Below are positions 18,089 to 27,753 of a stretch of 64,000 bases of DNA, piece after piece. Below the pieces are notes generated by a model that was not told the origin of the DNA, ran no database searches, and saw nothing but the letters and a program-made list of their open reading frames with translations. The DNA is taken from contig CAJUII010000001.1 of NCBI GenBank assembly GCA_910586405.1, forward strand, positions 38,433-102,432, given 5' to 3'. A program made the position numbers and the translations under genes. The DNA comes from an uncultured Lachnospiraceae bacterium (lineage in GTDB: Bacteria; Bacillota; Clostridia; Lachnospirales; Lachnospiraceae). How positions within the stretch are numbered: position 1 is the first letter of the stretch; every line of letters starts with the position of its first letter.

Positions 18089-18454
18089 ATGAAGGGACTC
18101 GACAAATTAAAGAACGTGCTGATGCTACAGGGCGTAATTGTCCTCTATTCCGTTTCGAGTGTGATGTCTAAGGAGGCGTCTGGCAGCGGCGGTGATATAC
18201 TCCGTTTTCTGTTCTTTTTTGGGATGGAGTTTGTGATGCTAGGCGTGTACGCGATATTGTGGCAGCAGATGATCAAGCGCTTTGAGCTTTCTGTGGCATA
18301 TGCCAACCGCTCGATGGCGGTGGTGTGGTCGATGGTGTGGGCAGTGGTCTTTTTTCATGATACAATTACCATACAGAATATTCTTGGCGTATTGCTGGTG
18401 GTAATAGGGACGTGGATTCTTAATACAGGAACGGAGGAAGACACAAATGTTTAA
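18089..18454 (+). CDS. Small EamA/SMR-type membrane protein (first of pair)
   Basis: A 121-residue protein with four hydrophobic helices of the EmrE/EamA half-transporter type. Glutamate lies in helix 2 (FGMEFVMLG). The C-terminal helix pair has IQNILGVLLVVIGTWIL, typical of the family. Pairs of such proteins (ArnE/ArnF) flip undecaprenyl-phosphate-linked sugars in other bacteria. The gene overlaps the next one by 8 bases, so the two probably form a heterodimer. Given the DUF6077 GT-C-like protein directly upstream, a polyprenyl-phosphate sugar flippase is a reasonable inference; a general multidrug pump is less likely here. Confidence 0.7.
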   Translation: MKGLDKLKNVLMLQGVIVLYSVSSVMSKEASGSGGDILRFLFFFGMEFVMLGVYAILWQQMIKRFELSVAYANRSMAVVWSMVWAVVFFHDTITIQNILGVLLVVIGTWILNTGTEEDTNV

Positions 18455-18785
18455 CAGATATGCGGCGACTATGCTGTTCTCGGTGATGATCGCCTCTGTG
18501 TCACAGGTGCTGCTCAAGAAAAGCACGTTGAACACACATCGTTCGGTGGTGGGTGAATATCTAAATAAGTATGTTCTTGGCGGTTATGGACTGCTGCTGA
18601 TGTCCATGCTTCTGACGGTTTATTCCTACAGCGGTCTGGCGTACAAGCATGGACCTGTCATTGAATCGCTGGGAAATGTCATGGTGCTGGTGTTAGGGTA
18701 TTTTGTCTTTGGCGAGAAGATCAGCATTCGAAAACTGGTGGGCATAGTGTGTATCATGGCGGGGATATTTGTTTTTAATCTGTAG
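18447..18785 (+). CDS. Small EamA/SMR-type membrane protein (second of pair)
   Basis: A 112-residue four-helix partner of the preceding gene. It has SVSQVLLKKSTL in helix 1, a pattern shared with ArnE/EmrE-like proteins (QxLLK), and KISIRKLVGIVCIMAGIFV at the end. ATG 18447 lies inside the upstream gene. No terminator is visible after it; a new promoter appears about 80 bases downstream. Confidence 0.7.
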   Translation: MFNRYAATMLFSVMIASVSQVLLKKSTLNTHRSVVGEYLNKYVLGGYGLLLMSMLLTVYSYSGLAYKHGPVIESLGNVMVLVLGYFVFGEKISIRKLVGIVCIMAGIFVFNL

Positions 18786-18866
18786 GATTGGCAGTTTCGC
18801 TGCATTATGTGTGTTTGCGAATGGTAACGATGTCAGAATTTGTATTTGGATTTCGTGAAAAATAAG

Positions 18867-18895
18867 TTGAGCGATTGAGAGCGCTTTGTTATAAT
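18867..18895 (+). promoter_or_regulatory. Sigma-A-type promoter for the GH25 muramidase
   Basis: TTGAGC (18867-18872), a 17-base spacer and TATAAT (18890-18895). It stands alone in the 120-base gap before the muramidase gene, about 80 bases from the ATG. Confidence 0.75.
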
Positions 18896-18974
18896 TGTTA
18901 CGTAATTGTTAACGGTCGTTTCATACGGCAGAGATATAGCAGGTAAAGGAGGAGGCCGGACGGCGGAGAACAGG

Positions 18975-21900
18975 ATGAAAGATAAGAGGGCATTTGGAGC
19001 GCATGGCAGAGATAAAAACGGAAGAAAAACAGGAAAATATACTGATGAATATATAGAAGGTTTGTATGAGGAATATGAGGAATCACTGTATGAGGAGTAC
19101 GAGGAGGAACCAAATGACAATGAGGAAGATGTAACTTCCGATGATGACTTCGATGAAGAAGATGAGTATATTGTCGCTTATTCTAGTGAGAGTGCGGTGG
19201 TCGGCGCATATACTTCCGATGAAATGCAGGAATACGCGGAGGAGTACAAGGAGGCACAGGAGTCTGTAGGGTACGGAGCGTATGAGGAATACGAGGATGA
19301 GCAGGAGTACGATGGCGCGGACTCGTATGAGGAATACGAAGAGGAGCATGATGAGGCTGGTGCAGAATTGTATGAGGAATACGAAGAGGAGCATGATGAG
19401 GCTGGTGCAGAATCCTATGAAGAATACGAGGAAGAACATGATGAGACAGAACCGTATGAGGAGTACGACGAGTACGACGAGATGGAATCCTATGAAGAAT
19501 ACGATGAGGAACAGGAGTGTGATAATGCTGGAGCGTATGATCAGCAGACGTTCGTAGAATCAGATGAGTGTGAAGCCGCAGAAGCATATGAGGATTCTCA
19601 GGGATACGACGCTGCGGAGACACTGTACAACACGAAAGAAATCAATATCGAAACTTATGTAGCGGAGGATTATGCGGAGGATACAGAGAGCTATTATGAG
19701 TGTGCAGAGGACGCATACTATGATGAGGAGGACGGATATTACGAGTCGGACGAGTATTATGATGATGAGTACTATGAAGACTATAATGAGGACACTTTTG
19801 ATATAGCATATGAGGAGGACTACGCAAATGATCCTGCATCGTTTGGCGCCGATGCAGCAAAGCAACCGCTCAGTTTTATGGCGGCGATTAAGGAACGGCT
19901 GCATCACCTGACTGCATTTGATGCAATCCTTGCATCCACCGGTGTTGTTCTTTTGGTGGCGGCGATTGTTATTTTTAGTATGTTTATGCAGTCTCGTGCA
20001 CTCGATAAACAGATTACAGCGCTTGCACCGCTAGGAAGTACGCTTAAGGATATGGGCGTTGCGGGGGAGGACGGGCTGCTTGCCATGTCGAATGCTGCGC
20101 TGTCAGGAGCCTTTGTGCAGGATGCGAGCACAGAGGAGTCTTCCAGCACAGAGGAGGAGTCTACAGAGCCAATGGCATCTGGGAAGGTGAATGTCAGCTT
20201 TGTGTCAGTGGAGAAAGATTTGAAGATTCGATTCACGGATGAATACACAGGGGAGCTTATCACAGGAACTGTCTTTGAGGTGACACTGACCAGCTCAAAG
20301 GGAAAGAAGCTTGTGCTCACAGACGATGATATGGATGGAATTATCTATGCGCAGAATGTGAATGCAGGTGTGTTTGATGCGATTATCACCTCTACAGAGA
20401 AGTATACTTTTCCGACCATCGCGCAGCAGGTTACAGTAAAGGACAAGGTAGAGTATGTAGTCATCAATGTGCAGGATGAGGTCAAGACGGAGAAGCAGAT
20501 CAATGTAGCGGCGGAGGACACCGAGAAAAATGACGCTGCCGCGGAGGCGGAGGTGCTCAAAGATACCGTGGAGTGGGTGGAGTCCACCAAAACGCCTGTG
20601 AGTGGTACAGAGAGCTATCTGCTGGTGGATCAGAATACAATCGCAGACCCTTCACAGACATCGAAGGCTGCGGCGAGGATGTTGTTTGATACGTTGAATG
20701 TGTCCTTAGACAAAACCGAGGTAACATTGAGTGTCGGGGCGAGTACGGAGCTAAAAGGGACAGAATTCTCGGACACCAAAGAGGGTGATATCGAGTATCA
20801 ATACACTGCGGCGTGGAAGAGCTCTGACGAGACGGTAGCGTCTGTGGACGGCGGAAAGGTGAGCGCCAAAGCCGCAGGAACAGCAGTGATCACCTATACT
20901 GTCACAAAAAAAACGATCACGACGACAACGGAGTCCAAAGAACCTACCGAGGAGATCCTGGATATTTCTGTGGAGGACTATGAACAATTATCGGATGAGG
21001 AAAAAGGGAACTGTACACCGATCAAGGATGATGCGGAACAGATTGTAGGCTATACGTACAAGAAGGTGACAAAGGGTCAGTCAGAGGAGAAGAAAAGTGA
21101 GACAACAGAGAGTGCAAGCGCGGAGTGTACGATCACAGTCGAGGATACATCTGTGTCAGCCGAGATTGTTTCGGGCAGTCTTACGTTGAATAAGAGTGCA
21201 GATAGCTGTGTTGTTGGTGAGACATTGACTATTAAGCCAGAAAAGCTCGTGTATACGAAGCAGGACGACAGCACAGAGACGATCAAAGAGAAATTCCCGC
21301 CGATTGAGTGGGAAAGCGGTGATAAGTCTATTGCCACGGTCGCATCGGACGGTGTTGTGACTGGTGTGAAAGCTGGAAAAGTGCATATTACGGCCAAAGT
21401 TACAGGGATACAGGATGCTTATGGCAGAGAACTGGAAATTGCAAGCAGTGTAGAGGTTGAGATTTTGGAAGGCGCGTCAGAGAAAGAATTGTCCATCTCT
21501 CTCGACCGGACAAGTGATGTCTATCTTGCGGTGGGCGGCACGACGACCCTTGTGGCGACTGTGACGAATTACAAGAGTGACGAGGGCGTCACATGGGAGA
21601 CCTCTGACAAGAAGGTGGCAACAGTGGACGAGAAGGGCGTTGTGACTGGTGTTGCGCCGGGAAGCGCTACCATCACAGCTTCGACCAAGGAGAAGGACGA
21701 GCAGGACAAGCCAAAGAAAGCGACCTGTGTCGTGACGATCAATTCCAATGCAAACTCCGATACAACCACCAAACTCAAAGACAAGAATGGAAACCAGATT
21801 TATATCAAAAATGCAGACGGCACTTATCAAGAAGCGGTCTATGCAGACTACTATAACCAAACGGAGTTTTATATTGCAGCACAGCCCCAGTATATCTATA

Positions 21901-22628
21901 CAGGGTGGCAGACGATAGACGGCAAGACTTATTTCTATGACAAAAACGGTAATGTTGTGACTGGAACACAGATTATCCAAGGCGTTACATACAATTTCGG
22001 CACAGACGGTGCGATTGCGACGACTGTCAATGGATCGACATTTGGCATCGATGTATCAAGGCACAACGGAACGATTGACTGGAAGGCTGTCAAGGCCTCC
22101 GGTGTAGACTATGTCATTATACGCTGCGGCTACAGAGGTTCCCTGACGGGAGCGCTGATTGAGGATCAGTCGTTTCGGACGAACATCAAGGGCGCTACGG
22201 CGGCTGGCTTAAAGGTTGGTGTGTATGTATTCTCTCAGGCGATCAATGAGGTTGAGGCGGTCAAGGAGGCGTCGCTTGCGGTGAGTCTTGTGAAAGGATA
22301 TAATCTCACCTATCCGATTTTTATTGACACGGAGTCCAGTGGCGGCAGGGCGGACAAGATCGACAGGGCGACACGGACCGCAGTGGTCAATGCGTTTTGC
22401 CAGACAGTTGCAAGCGCGGGATACAAACCGGGAATTTATGCATCAAAAACATGGTTTGAGGACAAACTGAATATGGGTGCGATCGGCAATTACAAGATCT
22501 GGCTCGCACAGTATTCCACTGCGCCGACCTACAAAGGCAGATACGATATGTGGCAGTATTCAAGCAAGGGAACAATCAGCGGAATCAGCACCAAGGTGGA
22601 TTTGAATTACAGTTATTTAGGATATTAG
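18975..22628 (+). CDS. Membrane-anchored GH25 muramidase with acidic cytoplasmic tail and BIG2 domains
   Basis: A 1217-residue type II membrane protein. Residues 1-310 are extremely rich in Glu, Asp and Tyr. One helix (about 317-340) crosses the membrane. Outside are a Cna-B/transthyretin-like beta domain (about 403-510), three BIG2 Ig-like domains (about 575-925), a choline-binding-type repeat (GWQTIDGKTYFYDKNGN, about 975-1015) and a C-terminal GH25 domain (about 1022-1215) with FGIDVSRHNGTIDW and the catalytic PIFIDTE. GH25 enzymes cut the MurNAc-GlcNAc bond of peptidoglycan. ATG 18975 has GGAG just upstream; a TTG at 18906 would add 23 poor residues. A second GH25 gene lies at 24765. The acidic intracellular tail is unusual for this family. 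Confidence 0.9.
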   Translation: MKDKRAFGAHGRDKNGRKTGKYTDEYIEGLYEEYEESLYEEYEEEPNDNEEDVTSDDDFDEEDEYIVAYSSESAVVGAYTSDEMQEYAEEYKEAQESVGYGAYEEYEDEQEYDGADSYEEYEEEHDEAGAELYEEYEEEHDEAGAESYEEYEEEHDETEPYEEYDEYDEMESYEEYDEEQECDNAGAYDQQTFVESDECEAAEAYEDSQGYDAAETLYNTKEINIETYVAEDYAEDTESYYECAEDAYYDEEDGYYESDEYYDDEYYEDYNEDTFDIAYEEDYANDPASFGADAAKQPLSFMAAIKERLHHLTAFDAILASTGVVLLVAAIVIFSMFMQSRALDKQITALAPLGSTLKDMGVAGEDGLLAMSNAALSGAFVQDASTEESSSTEEESTEPMASGKVNVSFVSVEKDLKIRFTDEYTGELITGTVFEVTLTSSKGKKLVLTDDDMDGIIYAQNVNAGVFDAIITSTEKYTFPTIAQQVTVKDKVEYVVINVQDEVKTEKQINVAAEDTEKNDAAAEAEVLKDTVEWVESTKTPVSGTESYLLVDQNTIADPSQTSKAAARMLFDTLNVSLDKTEVTLSVGASTELKGTEFSDTKEGDIEYQYTAAWKSSDETVASVDGGKVSAKAAGTAVITYTVTKKTITTTTESKEPTEEILDISVEDYEQLSDEEKGNCTPIKDDAEQIVGYTYKKVTKGQSEEKKSETTESASAECTITVEDTSVSAEIVSGSLTLNKSADSCVVGETLTIKPEKLVYTKQDDSTETIKEKFPPIEWESGDKSIATVASDGVVTGVKAGKVHITAKVTGIQDAYGRELEIASSVEVEILEGASEKELSISLDRTSDVYLAVGGTTTLVATVTNYKSDEGVTWETSDKKVATVDEKGVVTGVAPGSATITASTKEKDEQDKPKKATCVVTINSNANSDTTTKLKDKNGNQIYIKNADGTYQEAVYADYYNQTEFYIAAQPQYIYTGWQTIDGKTYFYDKNGNVVTGTQIIQGVTYNFGTDGAIATTVNGSTFGIDVSRHNGTIDWKAVKASGVDYVIIRCGYRGSLTGALIEDQSFRTNIKGATAAGLKVGVYVFSQAINEVEAVKEASLAVSLVKGYNLTYPIFIDTESSGGRADKIDRATRTAVVNAFCQTVASAGYKPGIYASKTWFEDKLNMGAIGNYKIWLAQYSTAPTYKGRYDMWQYSSKGTISGISTKVDLNYSYLGY
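19326..19460 (+). repeat. 45-base in-frame tandem repeat in the muramidase tail
   Basis: Copies start at 19326, 19371 and 19416; the first two are nearly identical and the third is diverged. Each encodes a 15-residue unit, YEEYEEEHDEAGAE plus one residue. The period is a multiple of three, so copy-number change would lengthen or shorten the acidic tail without a frameshift. Confidence 0.85.
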
Positions 22629-22669
22629 AGCATTCGGAGCTGGAATAAGTGGACAGAAGCATATAAGGG

Positions 22670-22698
22670 TTGCAATATTGGTAAATTTAGGATAAAAT
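22670..22698 (+). promoter_or_regulatory. Sigma-A-type promoter for rmlB
   Basis: TTGCAA (22670-22675), a 17-base spacer and TAAAAT (22693-22698), about 35 bases before the rmlB ATG. An AGGT-type ribosome binding site (TCGGAGGTAAGG) follows at 22717-22728. Confidence 0.7.
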
Positions 22699-22733
22699 AG
22701 TGCAATAATAAAGATTTCGGAGGTAAGGATTGA

Positions 22734-23810
22734 ATGAGGACTTATTTGGTGACTGGCGGTGCTGGTTTTATTGGATCGAATTATATTCACTATATGTTTC
22801 AAAAATATGACAACGAAATTCGAATAATCAACGTGGATGCGCTGACGTATGCGGGGAATCTCGAGAATCTCAAGGAGATTGAAGACAGAGAGAATTATAC
22901 CTTCATCAAGGCAGACATCACAGACAAGGATGCCATCGCAAAGATTTTTGCGGAGAATGATATTGACAGGGTAGTACACTTTGCCGCAGAGAGTCATGTG
23001 GACAGAAGTATCAAGAACCCGGAGATTTTTGTGCAGACAAATGTGCTAGGCACCGCGGTGATGCTCAACTGCGCCAAGGCGGCATGGGAGCTTCCAGACG
23101 GCAGCTTCAAGGAGGGCAAAAGGTTTCTGCATGTCTCGACAGACGAGGTGTACGGGTCTCTTGAGGAGGATGGCGGATACTTCTATGAGACAACGCCCTA
23201 TGCGCCGCACAGTCCCTATTCAGCGAGCAAGGCGTCCTCGGACATGCTGGTGAAATCCTATATGGACACCTATAAGTTCCCGGCAAATATCACAAACTGT
23301 TCCAACAATTATGGACCATATCAGTTCCCGGAGAAGCTGATTCCTTTGATTATCAACAATGCGCTGCACGGCAAGAGTCTTCCGGTGTACGGGGACGGCA
23401 AGAACGTGCGCGACTGGCTCTATGTCGAGGATCACGCAAAGGCGATTGACATGGTGCAGGAGAAGGGCAGATTGTTTGAGACATACAATGTAGGCGGGCA
23501 CAATGAAAAGCAGAATATAGAGATCATTCAGATTATCCTTGAGACACTCCAAGAGCAGCTTGGCGATGATGACCCGCGAAAGAAGCTGGTATCTAAAGAC
23601 CTGATCACCTATGTGGAGGACAGAAAGGGACATGACAGACGCTATGCCATCGCACCGGACAAGATTAAGGCGGAGATTGGCTGGGAGCCGGAGACGATGT
23701 TTAAGGATGGCATTCGTCAGACAATCAAGTGGTACTTTGAGCATGAAGACTGGATGAAAAATGTGACAAGCGGTGATTACCAGAAATATTATGCAGAGAT
23801 GTACAAGTAA
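22734..23810 (+). CDS. rmlB: dTDP-glucose 4,6-dehydratase
   Basis: The second step of dTDP-L-rhamnose synthesis: converts dTDP-glucose to dTDP-4-keto-6-deoxyglucose. The 358-residue extended SDR protein has GGAGFIGSNYI at the N-terminus, HFAAESHVDRSI, the catalytic STDEVYGSL (with Asp-Glu typical of the dehydratase) and YSASKASSD (Tyr and Lys of YxxxK), plus NNYGPYQFPEKLIPL. The length is normal. It begins the rml group here; rmlA and rmlC follow, with a muramidase gene between them, and no rmlD was found in the window. Confidence 0.95.
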   Translation: MRTYLVTGGAGFIGSNYIHYMFQKYDNEIRIINVDALTYAGNLENLKEIEDRENYTFIKADITDKDAIAKIFAENDIDRVVHFAAESHVDRSIKNPEIFVQTNVLGTAVMLNCAKAAWELPDGSFKEGKRFLHVSTDEVYGSLEEDGGYFYETTPYAPHSPYSASKASSDMLVKSYMDTYKFPANITNCSNNYGPYQFPEKLIPLIINNALHGKSLPVYGDGKNVRDWLYVEDHAKAIDMVQEKGRLFETYNVGGHNEKQNIEIIQIILETLQEQLGDDDPRKKLVSKDLITYVEDRKGHDRRYAIAPDKIKAEIGWEPETMFKDGIRQTIKWYFEHEDWMKNVTSGDYQKYYAEMYK

Positions 23811-23830
23811 TTGAACAGGATAACAAGACA

Positions 23831-23864
23831 GGGAACGTCTGTACCGAGAAGGTATGGCGTTCCC
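23831..23864 (+). promoter_or_regulatory. Two-part hairpin between rmlB and rmlA
   Basis: GGGAACG (23831-23837) pairs with CGTTCCC (23858-23864), and an inner stem pairs 41-45 with 51-55 around a GAGAA loop. No T run follows, so it is not a typical terminator. It may slow decay, act as a processing site or weakly attenuate rmlA. No family assignment is possible. Confidence 0.4.
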
Positions 23865-23905
23865 ACTTTGGCGTAAAGTTGTGGAAGGAAAAAGGTATTA
23901 TTAAT

Positions 23906-24764
<859 letters not shown>

Positions 24765-24775
<11 letters not shown>

Positions 24776-26072
24776 GGGGAAGAAAATCGGGATACTGTTT
24801 GTGTTGTGTACACTGCTTGTCGGGATGGCGGTGGTGCTGTTTGCGGGCTACAGCCGGCTGATGGGAAAAGAGGCAGATGCCTCTGCTGTAAGCAGTACAG
24901 AGAATGTCACGAAACAGATCATAGAAGCGGACGGAAAGGTGCATGGCGCAGATTTATCGGCATTTATGAAGGACAGCGCGTTCTTTGATGTGCAGACGTC
25001 TGGCAGCACTGATCAGAATACATATGATGAGGTGGATGAGAACGGTGAGCCAGTGCGCAGTCTCACAGTGCTGGCAAGCTCCGTGGAGCGCGATATTCGT
25101 GTAAAGATTGTGGATGACAAAGGTGATGCAGTGCTGGGGCAGGAGTTTGCCGTGGAGGTCGCAGACACGGGGGTATATGTGGATGAGGACAAGGACGGTG
25201 TGATTTTGATCTCGGATATCAAGCCGGGAGAGTACAAGCTGTCATTGGGTGAACAACCAGGGTTTAAGGTTCCGGCGGCGCCTGTCAATGTCAGGGTGAA
25301 ATCCATTGTGTCCTACACGGTCATTGATGATATTGACTTTTTCGTACATGCAGAGTCCGAGATTGATTTCCTAAAGGAGGACACAAAGGACAAGAAGATC
25401 GACAGAGAAGATGAGGATGACACGCAGTACAAGGCACTTCTCGACATGGAGGAGGAGCGCGACAATGCGGTGCAGCTAGGCATAGATGTATCCAAGTGGA
25501 ACGGAGAGATCGATTGGGAGGTTGTGAAGGCAGAGGGCGTGGATTTTGCTATCATACGGTGCGGCTATAGAGGTTCTTCTTCTGGCTGGCTGATCGAGGA
25601 CCCGTATTTCTACAAAAACCTGACAGGCGCTAAGAAGGCGGGCATCAAGGTAGGGGTCTATTTCTTTACGCAGGCAACCAATCTGGTCGAGGCGGTCGAG
25701 GAGGCGAGTATGGTGGTGTCTCTGATTGGCGAGACAGCGATCGACTATCCTGTGTTTATCGACACGGAGGGCGCTGGCGGAAACGGCAGAGCGGACAGCC
25801 TGGACCCGGGAACGAGGACGGCTGTGGTCAATGCGTTCTGCCAGACGATACAGAACGCGGGACTCGATGCGGGCGTGTATGCGAGCCGCAACTGGTACTT
25901 GAACAATCTCAATCTGGATGAGATGGATGCGCCGAATATATGGCTGGCAGAGTACAGACAGACACCGGAGTACGAGGGCCGCTATGATATGTGGCAGTAC
26001 ACATCGAGCGGTGCTGTGGCTGGAATCGAGGGCAGAGTGGATCTCAATGTCAGCTATCTGGGAATTGATTAA
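24765..26072 (+). CDS. Membrane-anchored GH25 muramidase (second paralogue)
   Basis: A 435-residue protein with a short basic N-terminus, one membrane helix (about 8-29), a beta domain (about 90-190) related to the one in the larger muramidase, a charged linker (about 200-235) and a C-terminal GH25 domain (about 237-435). The catalytic region shows LGIDVSKWNGEIDW and PVFIDTEGAGG. ATG 24765 lies inside the end of rmlA, so translation is probably coupled. It sits between rmlA and rmlC, suggesting wall cutting is co-ordinated with polymer production (inference). Confidence 0.9.
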
Positions 26073-26172
26073 ATATCAATGCAAAATCTGCAATCGGCTG
26101 CATGGGGAATGCGGCTGCTTTGCGGCAGGTATTTCATTAAATTAATTATATATAGAAAGGAATCATGAAAAA

Positions 26173-26739
26173 ATGGGAAAGATTACAGTAGAGGAATGTG
26201 TCGCGGATGGTGTCGTCATCGAAGGGCTGAAGGTGATAACACCGCAGGTATTTGGCGACAACAGAGGGTATTTTATGGAAACTTATAATTACAATGATTT
26301 TAAGGAGGCAGGTATCGATCAGGTGTTTGTACAGGACAACCAGTCCGCATCCAAGCGGGGCGTGCTTCGGGGACTTCATTTTCAGAAAGAGTTTCCGCAG
26401 GATAAGCTTGTCCGTGCAGTGCGCGGCGAGGTGTTCGACGTGGCAGTGGATTTGAGAGAAGGGTCCGCGACTTTCGGAAAATGGTATGGTGTCCTCTTGT
26501 CCGAGGAGAATAAGAAACAGTTTTTTGTTCCCAAGAATTTTGCCCATGGTTTTCTGGTTCTGTCAGAGTATGCGGAGTTTTGTTATAAATGTACGGATTT
26601 CTATCATCCCAATGACGAGGGAGGAATTTTGTGGAGCGATCCTGATATTGGCATCAAGTGGCCAATCCCCGAGGGCATGGAATTGATATTTTCGGAGAAG
26701 GACCCGAAATGGGGCGGCATAAAGGATTTTAGACGATGA
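26173..26739 (+). CDS. rmlC: dTDP-4-dehydrorhamnose 3,5-epimerase
   Basis: The third step of dTDP-L-rhamnose synthesis. The 188-residue cupin has VFGDNRGYFMETYN, SKRGVLRGLHFQ (catalytic His), KLVRAVRGEVFDVAVDLR, FVPKNFAHGFLVLSE and YKCTDFYHPNDEGGI. GAAAGGAATC lies before ATG 26173; an ATG at 26165 gives only eight codons. Its stop overlaps the ABC permease start (ATGA). Confidence 0.95.
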   Translation: MGKITVEECVADGVVIEGLKVITPQVFGDNRGYFMETYNYNDFKEAGIDQVFVQDNQSASKRGVLRGLHFQKEFPQDKLVRAVRGEVFDVAVDLREGSATFGKWYGVLLSEENKKQFFVPKNFAHGFLVLSEYAEFCYKCTDFYHPNDEGGILWSDPDIGIKWPIPEGMELIFSEKDPKWGGIKDFRR

Positions 26740-27737
26740 GAAAAGGGTTATCCAAGACTACGGTCAAGCTGCTTGTAACACTTGCAGCGGCAGTGCTTGC
26801 GGCGATCATCATCATCCATCACAATCCGCTTGCGGATTCGCAGGAGGAGACGGTCAAGAAGGTGATCGCATGTCTCATCATTGTCGGTGCGATGGCAATT
26901 TTTTATCGGTTTTACGACCGGCTGGTTTCCCTGCCGGTCGAGCTGTGGCAGTCGAGGCAGCTTATCTGGAAGCTCTCAAAGAATGATTTCAAAAACCGCT
27001 ATGCAGGTTCCTATCTGGGGCGTGTGTGGGCGTTTACACAGCCAGTTGTCACAGTACTGCTGTACTGGTTTGTGTTTGGTCATGTGATGGGACAGGACAA
27101 GAAGGAGATATTGACTGTCGGCGTGGAGGCGCCGTATGTATTGTGGCTCACAGCAGGGCTGGTGCCCTGGTTTTATTTTAGTGAGGCGATCAATAACGGC
27201 ACGACCTCCCTTTTGGAGTACAGTTATCTGGTGAAAAAAGTCGTGTTTAAGATCAGCATTATTCCGATTGTCAAGCTGATCGCGGCATCATTTGTCCATT
27301 TATTTTTTGTGGCATTTATGCTGATTGTCTATTTTGTGTATGGTTATGCGCCGTCAGTCTATCTGCTGCAACTGCTTTATTATACATTCTGCATGTTTAT
27401 GTTTGTGCTGGCGCTCAGCTATTCGACCTGTGCGATCGTCATTTTTTTCAGGGATTTGACGCAGATCATCAATATTATGTTACAGGTGGGGATGTGGGCA
27501 ACGCCTATATTGTGGAACATTTCCATGTTGGATAAGAGTCCCATCTTACAGAAAATACTAAAGATCAATCCGGTGTTCTACATCGTGAACGGCTACCGGG
27601 ATACGATGTTTGCGAAGAAATGGTTTTGGCAGGATTTCTACTCGACATCCTATTTTTGGATTGTGACCGTTGTATTTTTCGGGCTGGGTGCACTGATTTT
27701 TCGGAGGTTAAAGGTGCATTTTGCGGATGTATTGTAA
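26736..27737 (+). CDS. ABC-2 polysaccharide exporter permease (Wzm/TagG-like)
   Basis: A 333-residue ABC-2 permease with two N-terminal hydrophobic segments followed by the family's core, including LSKNDFKNRYAGSYLGRVWA (the amphipathic entry helix typical of TagG/Wzm) and YVLWLTAGLVPWFYFSEAI. It should form the membrane channel that moves undecaprenyl-linked polysaccharide out of the cell. The two extra N-terminal helices (about 11-60) make it longer than a typical TagG. It overlaps rmlC by 4 bases and precedes its ATPase by 16 bases. Confidence 0.9.
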   Translation: MRKGLSKTTVKLLVTLAAAVLAAIIIIHHNPLADSQEETVKKVIACLIIVGAMAIFYRFYDRLVSLPVELWQSRQLIWKLSKNDFKNRYAGSYLGRVWAFTQPVVTVLLYWFVFGHVMGQDKKEILTVGVEAPYVLWLTAGLVPWFYFSEAINNGTTSLLEYSYLVKKVVFKISIIPIVKLIAASFVHLFFVAFMLIVYFVYGYAPSVYLLQLLYYTFCMFMFVLALSYSTCAIVIFFRDLTQIINIMLQVGMWATPILWNISMLDKSPILQKILKINPVFYIVNGYRDTMFAKKWFWQDFYSTSYFWIVTVVFFGLGALIFRRLKVHFADVL

Positions 27738-27753
27738 TGTGCTGAGGTTGTAG

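Noticed and set aside
19183..19623. 146-codon open frame on the - strand rich in His, Pro and Arg
   Set aside because: It is the complement of the GAG/GAT/TAT-rich acidic repeat of the muramidase and has no independent support.
26096..26116. Hairpin before rmlC (GGCTGCAT / ATGCGGCT)
   Set aside because: Short, needs two G-U pairs and has no T tract; it may be chance.
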